Origin: Lysobacter sp. ISL-50
GTDB taxonomy: Bacteria; Pseudomonadota; Gammaproteobacteria; Xanthomonadales; Xanthomonadaceae
Reading direction: 5' to 3'
Length of the DNA: 64,000 nucleotides
NCBI RefSeq assembly: GCF_018612875.1
Contig: NZ_JAGGRI010000007.1
Location: forward strand, 186,001-250,000
This document shows, in pieces, positions 57,439 to 64,000 of this stretch (the first letter of the stretch is position 1; every line of letters starts with the position of its first letter). The notes beneath the pieces are model-generated. The model worked only from the letters and a program-made list of their open reading frames with translations, was not told the origin of the DNA and ran no database searches. A program made the translations under genes and the position numbers.

Positions 57439-58341
57439 TCAGCCCGCGCACTCGCGCGCCGTTTGCGGCGCGAGCGCCGGCTTCTGCCGCAGCGCCTGCG
57501 CGGTCGCCACGCCCAGCAGGGTGAGACCGCCGCCGATCCAGTGATAGGTCTGCAAGGGTTCGCCGAGCAGCAGCACCGCGAACACGGCGGTGAACACCGG
57601 GGTGAGGTTCATCAGCACCGCGGTCTTGTCCGCGCCCAGCCGCAGCAGGCCGTGCATCCAGAACCACGGCGCCAGGGTCGAGGCGAACACGCCGGCGTAC
57701 AGCACCAGCGGCAGGTTGTGCGCATCGAGCGCCACCGACGGCGCCAGCAGGAAACCCGGCAGCAACAGCACCGTGCCGCAGACGATCTGCAGGTACAGCG
57801 ATTCGCCGTTGGGAATCGGCAGCGCCCAGCGTTTGACCAGCACGCCGTACAGCGCATACGAGCACGCCGCCAGCAGCATCATCAACTCGCCGCGGCCCAG
57901 GCCTTGCTGCAGCAACCGCACCGGATGGCCGCCGCTGAGCAGCCAGCTCAGGCCGGCGAAGGAAATCGCCGCGCCGATCAACATTCCCGGCGACGGCCGG
58001 GTATTGAGCACCCGCATGCCGATCAGCATCGTCATCGGCGGAATCGCCGCGACGATCAGGCCCATCGACATCGCGCTGACGCTGTGCGCGGCGAAGTACG
58101 CCAGCGACTGATACATCACCATGCCCAGCGCGGACAGCACCAGCAGCTTGCGCCAGTACGGACGCACCTGCGCGCGCAGCTTCCATGCCCGCGGCAGCAT
58201 GTACGGGGTCAGCACCAGCAGCGCGACCAGCCAGCGGTAGAACGAGATCGCGGCCGGTTCGATGGCGCCGGCCGAGAGCTTGCTGACGATCGTGTTTCCG
58301 GCCCAGATCAGCGTGGCCAGGATCGGCAGTAACAGATGCAT
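57439..58341 (-). CDS. EamA/DMT-family transporter
   Basis: The product has 300 residues from ATG 58341, with ten membrane segments in two EamA repeats (LLPILATLIWAGNTIVSKLS at the start of the first, LMMLLAACSYALYGVLVKR at the start of the second). Such proteins usually export amino acids or metabolites. It is divergent from an AraC-type regulator over a 109-base gap with a clear dyad operator, so that regulator probably controls it. Confidence 0.93.
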   Translation of the reverse strand: MHLLLPILATLIWAGNTIVSKLSAGAIEPAAISFYRWLVALLVLTPYMLPRAWKLRAQVRPYWRKLLVLSALGMVMYQSLAYFAAHSVSAMSMGLIVAAIPPMTMLIGMRVLNTRPSPGMLIGAAISFAGLSWLLSGGHPVRLLQQGLGRGELMMLLAACSYALYGVLVKRWALPIPNGESLYLQIVCGTVLLLPGFLLAPSVALDAHNLPLVLYAGVFASTLAPWFWMHGLLRLGADKTAVLMNLTPVFTAVFAVLLLGEPLQTYHWIGGGLTLLGVATAQALRQKPALAPQTARECAG

Positions 58342-58392
58342 TGCGGGATTCCTTCGTACAACCGGTACAACGGTGGGGCGGCTTATTCTAGA

Positions 58393-58428
58393 ATGTCGGG
58401 TAATCGGCAGATGCCGATAACCCGACAT
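58393..58428. promoter_or_regulatory. dyad operator between DMT exporter and AraC regulator
   Basis: ATGTCGGGTAATCGG (58393-58407) and CCGATAACCCGACAT (58414-58428) are inverted copies differing at one base, separated by six bases. The site is in the divergent promoter region. It is a strong candidate binding site for the adjacent AraC-type regulator. Confidence 0.75.
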
Positions 58429-58450
58429 ACCGTAGCGAGGCCCGGACAAG

Positions 58451-59221
58451 ATGCGCCGCAGCCGCCAATTCCATTACCCCTACCGCTCGTTGCCGGGCCC
58501 GTTGCTGCTGCGCTACGAGGCGCTGGCGGTGGATACCGAAAGCGCGCTGCACCAGCATCCCTGGGGCCAGCTGGCGTTCGTGGAATCGGGCAGCATGGCC
58601 TTCGTGGTCGAGGGCCAGCCGTTCTTCGCGCCGCCCGGTTACGCGGTGTGGATTCCGCCGCGCATGGATCACACCTCGCACAACCGCCGCGAGGTGAAGT
58701 GCCGGCTGATCAATATCGCCGAGCGCTACACGCCGAGCCTGCCCAAGGCGCCGGGGATCGTGCGCCTGCATCCGTTGTTCATCGCCGGGGTCGAGGATTT
58801 GTTCGATCGCGGCGTGGAGATCCCCGACACCCCGGCCGACCGGCGCCTGGCGCGGGTGTTGATCGACAAGCTGTTGGCCACGCCGATGCTGCAGCGGTTC
58901 GTGCCGCAGAGCGAAGACCGCTTGCTCGGGCCGATCCTGGACGCCTTGCAGCACGCGCCCGGCGACAACAGCACGCTGGAGGAATGGGCGCAGCGGGTGC
59001 ACACCACCGAGCGCACCTTGAGCCGGCGTTGTCGCGACGAGTTGGGTATGTCCTTCAGTCAGTGGCGGCAGCGCTTGCGCTTTCAGCAATCGATCCCGTT
59101 GCTGGAGCAGGGCCGCAGCGTGCAGCAGGTCGCGGCGCAGATGGGCTATGCCAGTGCGTCGGCGTTCATCGCGATGTTTCAGCAGTTCAGTGGGACGACG
59201 CCGCAGAAGTTTCGGAAATGA
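58451..59221 (+). CDS. AraC-family transcriptional regulator
   Basis: The product has 256 residues. An N-terminal cupin sensor (HQHPWGQLAFVESGSMAFVVEG, then GYAVWIPPRMDHTSHNRR) is followed by a double helix-turn-helix (EWAQRVHTTERTLSRRCRDE, then QQVAAQMGYASASAFIAMFQ). It probably regulates the divergent DMT exporter and itself through the dyad at 58393-58428. This architecture is common for regulators of efflux genes. Confidence 0.93.
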   Translation: MRRSRQFHYPYRSLPGPLLLRYEALAVDTESALHQHPWGQLAFVESGSMAFVVEGQPFFAPPGYAVWIPPRMDHTSHNRREVKCRLINIAERYTPSLPKAPGIVRLHPLFIAGVEDLFDRGVEIPDTPADRRLARVLIDKLLATPMLQRFVPQSEDRLLGPILDALQHAPGDNSTLEEWAQRVHTTERTLSRRCRDELGMSFSQWRQRLRFQQSIPLLEQGRSVQQVAAQMGYASASAFIAMFQQFSGTTPQKFRK

Positions 59222-59259
59222 AGGGGCGTCCGTGCTGCCTCCTTTAACAGAGCACTTGC

Positions 59260-59379
59260 TGTTCCCCCCTTTGAAAAAGGGGGCAGGAGGGATTCCGCTT
59301 TTGCGGTTGCCGTATCCGCATGACCTGCCGGTCAAAGCAAATCCCCCCCTGCCCCCCTTTTTCAAAGGGGGGAACAGCA
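59260..59379. repeat. TTTGAAAAAGGGGG inverted-repeat element, copy 2
   Basis: TGTTCCCCCCTTTGAAAAAG at one end and CTTTTTCAAAGGGGGGAACA at the other are perfect inverted termini. The middle (about 60 bases) differs from copy 1 at 39721-39860 except for subterminal GGAGGGATTC/AATCCCCCC blocks. It sits between the convergent AraC and amidohydrolase genes. Confidence 0.92.
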
Positions 59380-59456
59380 AAGGCGGGGAGGGGAAGGAGG
59401 GGAGGAGAGGGGGACGATGCGGGGTGTGCGGGTAGGCGCGAACCACCTCGCCGACC

Positions 59457-60893
59457 TCACTCCACCTCGGCCGCCACGCGCTTGCGCACATCCTCCAACA
59501 TCGCATCCAAAGCCTCGCGGTCATAAACCTTGCCGCGCAACACGAAGGTATCGATCTTCCGAGTCGCGCCGATATCGCGCAGCGGATCGGCATCGAGCAG
59601 AACGATATCGGCGGCCTTGCCCGCCGCGAGCGAGCCGTGCAGCTTGTCCTGCCCCAGGAAGCGCGCGCCGTTGATGGTCGCCGCGCGCAAGGTCTGCAAC
59701 GGCGTCAGGCCGCTTTCGACGAAGCGCTGCATCTCGTCGTGCAGGCCCACGCCGGGGTAATTGAAGGAATTGAGGAAGCCCGCGTCGGTGCCCGCCAGGA
59801 TATTCACCCCCGACTGCTGCAGCAGCGGCAGAATCGCGGCGTCGCGCTCGTAGCGCGCATGCCGGCGTTCGATCGCCGCCGCGTCGTCCTTGGCCGCGCG
59901 TTCAACCCGCCAGGCATAGGTCGCGCGCAGGCCCGGCCCGATGTACTTGAGGTAATCGTCGCCGCGGTGATCGTTTCGATCCAGATAAGTAGTCACGAAG
60001 CTGCCGTTGAGCGTCGGGGTGACCGCGGTGCCGCGCCGGGCCAGGCGCCGGTACGCCGCGCGCGCGGTCTTTTCGTCGAAGCTCGCCTGGATGCGGTTCC
60101 AGCCTTCCTTGGCGTCGATCTCGCCGCGCCGGACCATCGCGCCGATTTCGGCCTCCCGGGTCGAGCCGGCCTTGTACGCGTAGTCGATGTGCTCGATCGA
60201 ACTCAGGCCCGCCGCGCTGACCTCGTCGATGGTCAGCGAGAACGGCACGTGCGCGGACACGCGCAAGCCGCGCGCATGCGCCTGCTTGAGCGCGTCCATG
60301 AACAATTCCGGCGAAAGGGTGTTGTCGGTGATCTTGACGAAATCGACCTTCCAGTCCTGCAACCGGTCCAGGGCCGCGGCGATTTCTTCGTGGCTGCCGA
60401 CTTCGATGTCGCCCGGCCAGATCGATTTGTAGCCCTCCAGCTTCGGGCCCGAGGTGAAGATCGTCGGGCCCTGCAGCGACCCGGCGGCGACCGCGTCGCG
60501 CCATTCGAACACGCTCGGGCTCAGGTCGCCGGCCGCATCGCGCACCGCGGCGATGCCGTGGGCCACGTACAGCGGCAACAGATTCTTGTTTTCCTCGATC
60601 AGCTTGTCGCCGCCGCCGAAATGCACGTGCATGTCCCACAGGCCCGGGATCGCGTACTTGCCTTGCGCATCGATGCTGCGCGCGGCGTCGAACGCGGCGG
60701 CCCGGGTGTCGGCTTCGATCGCGACGATGCGGTCGCCGCGCACGGCGATCAGCCGGTCCGGACGCAACTTGCCGGCGACGACGTCGATCACCGCGGCGTG
60801 GCGGATCAGCAGATCCACCGGTTCGGCGGCCGTGGCGGCGGCGGACGCACACAGCAACAGTAGCGCGGCGGACAGACGGGATTCGATGGGCAT
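59457..60893 (-). CDS. exported amidohydrolase-family protein
   Basis: The product has 478 residues from ATG 60893. A signal peptide covers residues 1-23 (ending TAAE). The amidohydrolase TIM barrel has the metal motif MHVHFGG (His89, His91), later SAHVPFS, SSIEHID and AGTDAGFLN. This resembles imidazolonepropionase-like or dipeptidase-like periplasmic enzymes. The substrate is unknown. The C-terminal beta region (GKAADIVLLDADPLRDI) completes the usual composite domain. Confidence 0.9.
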   Translation of the reverse strand: MPIESRLSAALLLLCASAAATAAEPVDLLIRHAAVIDVVAGKLRPDRLIAVRGDRIVAIEADTRAAAFDAARSIDAQGKYAIPGLWDMHVHFGGGDKLIEENKNLLPLYVAHGIAAVRDAAGDLSPSVFEWRDAVAAGSLQGPTIFTSGPKLEGYKSIWPGDIEVGSHEEIAAALDRLQDWKVDFVKITDNTLSPELFMDALKQAHARGLRVSAHVPFSLTIDEVSAAGLSSIEHIDYAYKAGSTREAEIGAMVRRGEIDAKEGWNRIQASFDEKTARAAYRRLARRGTAVTPTLNGSFVTTYLDRNDHRGDDYLKYIGPGLRATYAWRVERAAKDDAAAIERRHARYERDAAILPLLQQSGVNILAGTDAGFLNSFNYPGVGLHDEMQRFVESGLTPLQTLRAATINGARFLGQDKLHGSLAAGKAADIVLLDADPLRDIGATRKIDTFVLRGKVYDREALDAMLEDVRKRVAAEVE

Positions 60894-61112
60894 GCGGACT
60901 CCTGACAGGGCCGGTGGACGAAAAACGGAAACGGCCCGCCCCATTGTGCCGCAGCGCGGCCGCGCGCCGGGCCGGCGACCGCCAACACGGTCTTATTCCG
61001 CCAGACCCGGGCATGTCCATAATGGCGGCCGTGCCGCGACGATGCGGCCTCAATCGATCCGATCCGATTCGCGCCGGCACGCTGGCGCCGCCGCGCCCAA
61101 GGGAGGGGCTGG

Positions 61113-63296
61113 ATGAGGAAAGTAAAGCCGGTCGCGATACCCGCGTCCCTGCGCAGGCCCGAACTGCTGGACTGGGCCCGCGATATCACCGAGTTCTATG
61201 CCCGGCCGGAGGACATCCGGGCGCGCCAGCGCCCGCCGTTCGAGCGATACGAATCCCTGTTTCTGACGACGGCCACGATCGAGGCCCTGCGGCACCAGTT
61301 CAACGGCAAATGCGCCTACTGCGAATCGGCGTTGAGGCCGCACGAGGAAGTGGTCGAACGGTTCCGGCCGCTCATGGCGGCATGGGATCCCAGCAGCGGA
61401 CAGGAAAGCGCCGACCATTACGGCTGGTTCGCCTTCGAATGGCGCAATCTGATGCTCGCCTGCCGCGACTGCGCTTCGATCAAGCGCAATCAGTTCCCGC
61501 TCGACACGCCGCGCGCCATGCCGATGACGGCATGGCGGCTGGCCGTGGCCAGCGAGGGGGCGATGTTGATCGATCCGTATCGCGATGATCCCGCCCGGCA
61601 TCTTGGCGTTGTCGGCGATGGTGTGGTGGTGGCGCGCAGCGAGAAAGGACAAGCCACGATCAACGTGCTCGACCTCAATCGGCCCGCGCTGGTGGAGGCG
61701 CGGCGGGCGAGCGTGAAGCTCATGCTTGAATTCGTCGTCGCCCAGCTCGCCCCCGGCACGAGATCGCTTTCTGTGGATTTTCTCGAGACGCTCGACGAAA
61801 AGCCGCATTCGGGAACGGTCATGGCAGCGCTGCAGGCGGTTCATGCGGAGTGCCTGCGACGGCTTGGCCTGGTGGTTCGCCTGCTGCGTACGAGCCACGA
61901 CCTGATGCGATTGAATGGACGCGCTGAACTGTGGCGTGAGGTGTCCAAGTGGTTTCTGGCGAAACGCTCGGCCGAATTCGCGGAGAGTTCGCCGCCGCTT
62001 GCCGCATCCTCGCGTAACCCCAGAGTTTCGGTGCGAAGGCTCGATCCCGCTCATGTGCAAAGCCTCCGGATTGAGAACTTCAAGGGCATTGACTCTCTTG
62101 AACTGGATTTCTCCCGGTCGAACTCGCCGGTCGGTGGCACGGCCGGGGCGATGCTGCTGGGGGAGAACGCCGCGGGAAAGAGCACGGTGCTGCAGGCGCT
62201 GGCGTTGGCGCTGATGAGCGAGCGCGAACGAAAATTGAGCCGCGCCCAGGGAGAGGACTTTCTGCCGCGCGAGCGCGAGGGCTGGAAGGTACTTGCCGAG
62301 CGCCCTTCGGTCGAGTTGATGCTGTCGTCGGGTCGCCGCAGGCGATTGGAAGTCGATGCGTTAGGGCGACTCGTGTCGAAGCAGGACAAGAACAGAGTAA
62401 TGATGCTCGCCTATGGCGCGCGTCGTTTCTTCCGCACCACTGCGCCGACGAAAGCGAGCAATCGCAGTCTGTTCGACCCCTTCGCGGTCCTTGAAGACCC
62501 GACGCCCTGGCTTACTCAGGCCCAGACGGGCTTGTTCGATGCAGTGGCTCGGGCCATGCGCGAAATCCTGGCGCTACGCGACGACGGCTATGTCTATCGA
62601 GGCCAGGGCGGGCACGTGCTGGTGCGCGCGCACGGGCGCTCGACCCCGATCGAGCGCATGAGCGACGGCTATCGCGCTCTGTTCGCGATGGCCGTGGACA
62701 TCATGCGCAGGATGGTCGAGGTCTGGGGCAATCTGGAGTATGCGCAGGGCGTGGTATTGATCGACGAGATCGACGTGCACCTGCACCCGCGCTGGAAGAT
62801 CGAAGTAATGTCGGCGTTGCGCCGGGCCATGCCGGGCGTACAGTTCATCGTCACCGCCCACGACGCCCTGTGCCTGCGCGGCATGCGCGACGGCGAGGTG
62901 CAGGTGCTGTACCGCGACGAACACGACCGCATCCGCTTGCGCGAGGATCTGCCCAACATCGAGTTGATGCGCACCGATCAGTTGCTGACCTCGGACCTGT
63001 TCGGCCTGCTCAGCACCGCCCGGCCCGAGGTCGATGCGCATCTGCATCGTTACGCGTATCTGCTCGGCAAGCCGGAACTCGATGCCGGCGAACGGCGCGA
63101 GCGCGAGTCGCTGGCCGGGCATGTGTCGGCGTTGCCGCTGGGCGACACGCCGACCGAGCAGTTGATCGGCGAGGCCACTGAGCGTTATCTGCGCGGGCGC
63201 CGCAGCAAACCCGTGGCCGAACGCGCGAGCATGCGCGAGGACGCCCTGCGCGAAATCGTCGCCTTGCTCGAAGCCGGCGCGGAGCGGGAGGCATGA
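61113..63296 (+). CDS. ATPase with fused degenerate HNH module (PtuA-like)
   Basis: The product has 727 residues, with GGGAGG ahead of ATG 61113. Residues 60-210 resemble the HNH protein encoded next: Cys pairs CAYC (67-70) and CRDC (117-120), and INVLDLNRPALVEARRAS. The catalytic EHYRPK of that family is ERFRPL here (82-87), so the module is probably inactive as a nuclease. The ATPase part has LRIENFKGI, Walker A GENAAGKST (350-358), signature-like RMSDGYRALF (515-524), Walker B GVVLIDEIDVHLHP (546-559) and TAHD (581-584). It overlaps the HNH gene. The arrangement recalls Septu (PtuA/PtuB). Confidence 0.85.
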   Translation: MRKVKPVAIPASLRRPELLDWARDITEFYARPEDIRARQRPPFERYESLFLTTATIEALRHQFNGKCAYCESALRPHEEVVERFRPLMAAWDPSSGQESADHYGWFAFEWRNLMLACRDCASIKRNQFPLDTPRAMPMTAWRLAVASEGAMLIDPYRDDPARHLGVVGDGVVVARSEKGQATINVLDLNRPALVEARRASVKLMLEFVVAQLAPGTRSLSVDFLETLDEKPHSGTVMAALQAVHAECLRRLGLVVRLLRTSHDLMRLNGRAELWREVSKWFLAKRSAEFAESSPPLAASSRNPRVSVRRLDPAHVQSLRIENFKGIDSLELDFSRSNSPVGGTAGAMLLGENAAGKSTVLQALALALMSERERKLSRAQGEDFLPREREGWKVLAERPSVELMLSSGRRRRLEVDALGRLVSKQDKNRVMMLAYGARRFFRTTAPTKASNRSLFDPFAVLEDPTPWLTQAQTGLFDAVARAMREILALRDDGYVYRGQGGHVLVRAHGRSTPIERMSDGYRALFAMAVDIMRRMVEVWGNLEYAQGVVLIDEIDVHLHPRWKIEVMSALRRAMPGVQFIVTAHDALCLRGMRDGEVQVLYRDEHDRIRLREDLPNIELMRTDQLLTSDLFGLLSTARPEVDAHLHRYAYLLGKPELDAGERRERESLAGHVSALPLGDTPTEQLIGEATERYLRGRRSKPVAERASMREDALREIVALLEAGAEREA

Positions 63297-64000
63297 GGTA
63301 TGTCGATCGCGGCCGCATCGCGGCGCCGGCTTCGTTGAGCGATCCCGGCGGCGCGGGTGCGCGCGAACGTGCCGATGCCGAGGTTCACTACCGCGATCCG
63401 CGGGCCGGCGCGTACAAGTTCAAGGCCTACAAGGGCGATGACGTCAAACAGGCATTGCGGACCTTGTTCGACGGCAAATGCGCGTACTGCGAGTCGCGCC
63501 ACGAATCGACTTCGCCGGCCGACATCGAGCATTACCGGCCCAAGGCGGGCGTGGTCGGCGAGGCCGGTCATCGCGGCTATTGGTGGCTGGCGGCCGATTG
63601 GACCAATCTGCTGCGCAGCTGCATCAGCTGCAATCGCGTCGAAGGCCACCGGATCGCGGCGGTCGGCATGAGCGCCGCGCAGATCGCCGCGCAGGCCACG
63701 CGCAACGCCGGCAAGGGCAATCTGTTTCCGATCGCCGCCGCGCGCGCGTTCCAGCCCGGCGACGACTGCGACGGCGAAGACCCGCTGCTGATCGATCCGA
63801 CCCGGCGCGATCCGGCCGCGCATCTGCGCTGGCACGTGGTCGACGATTTGTCGCTGCTGGCGCCGCGTTTCGACGACAGCGGCGCGGATGCCTACGGCGA
63901 GCGTACCGTCGAGATCATGGCCTTGAACCGGCAAGCGCTGGTGGAAGCGCGCAGCCGGCATCTGCAGCGGTTGAACGAGTCGCTGCTGGACTTGGAGGAA
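63293..64000 (+). CDS. HNH endonuclease (PtuB-like), 3' end outside window
   Basis: The frame starts at ATG 63293, overlapping the ATPase stop (ATGA), and stays open to the window edge, giving 236 residues. An intact HNH core is present: CAYC (63-66), DIEHYRPK (77-84, His80 as catalytic base), then NLLRSCISCN (105-114). Downstream LLIDPTRRDPAAHL and IMALNRQALVEARS parallel the N-terminal module of the ATPase. It is probably a DNA or RNA nuclease activated with the ATPase in phage defence. The rest of the gene must be read beyond base 64000. Confidence 0.85.
   Translation, partial: MRYVDRGRIAAPASLSDPGGAGARERADAEVHYRDPRAGAYKFKAYKGDDVKQALRTLFDGKCAYCESRHESTSPADIEHYRPKAGVVGEAGHRGYWWLAADWTNLLRSCISCNRVEGHRIAAVGMSAAQIAAQATRNAGKGNLFPIAAARAFQPGDDCDGEDPLLIDPTRRDPAAHLRWHVVDDLSLLAPRFDDSGADAYGERTVEIMALNRQALVEARSRHLQRLNESLLDLEE

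Noticed and set aside
61113-64000. Retron with associated HNH/ATPase effectors
   Set aside because: No reverse transcriptase or msr/msd-like RNA is visible upstream of the ATPase. It cannot be excluded beyond base 64000, but it is not supported here.

Overview
The window is about 64 kb of very GC-rich DNA. It looks like chromosome from a Lysobacter-type member of the Xanthomonadaceae. The reasons are the hflK-hflC-DUF2065-purA order, a secreted lipase with an XVIPCD-like tail (the signature of Xanthomonadales type IV secretion effectors), many secreted hydrolases, and several dispersed palindromic repeat families. The genus is inferred from gene content; no marker RNA gene is present.

Layout. 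1-7.9 kb: the end of hflK, then hflC, a DUF2065 gene, a secreted metalloprotease with a decayed copy of its C-terminus, purA, a quinone reductase and a GH75-like chitosanase. 8.4-15.4 kb: a secreted Calx-beta/DUF11 protein, then TPR, ankyrin, XVIPCD-lipase and ankyrin/bactofilin-like genes, read as a candidate T4SS effector locus. 15.4-26.4 kb: an AhpD-like protein, repeat arrays, MipA/OmpV, a siderophore-interacting protein, DUF2252, an M28 peptidase, a methyltransferase, small exported proteins and a LytS/LytTR two-component pair. 26.8-34.4 kb: a visibly lower-GC island with orphan virB5-like and virB6 genes followed by six tandem DUF4189 paralogues. Two of these are pseudogenes, a detached copy of the virB6 tail lies inside the array, and a decayed GAF-GGDEF gene lies beyond it. 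34.5-44.6 kb: gcvP behind a tandem glycine riboswitch, a VOC/MFS pair, and a phospholipase C, permease and Rieske oxygenase group. 44.7-48.1 kb: a VWA, PP2C phosphatase and protein kinase operon of the TerY-P type. 48.6-57.2 kb: an unrecognised protein, a pair of barnase-like secreted proteins (one with intact catalytic residues, one without), a winged-helix/NTPase/TPR regulator and a thioredoxin-like protein next to a Cys-rich peptide. 57.4-60.9 kb: a DMT exporter divergent from an AraC regulator over a clear operator, and an amidohydrolase. 61.1-64.0 kb: an ATPase carrying a degenerate N-terminal HNH module, overlapping a separate HNH nuclease gene that runs off the edge. This is the strongest candidate for an unusual defence system (Septu-like).

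Two themes connect the regions. One is inter-bacterial or anti-phage conflict: the XVIPCD effector, virB5/virB6 with the DUF4189 array, the RNase-like pair, the TerY-P genes and the HNH/ATPase pair. The other is heavy colonisation of gaps by at least four palindromic repeat families, one of which appears to supply the C-terminus of a membrane protein.
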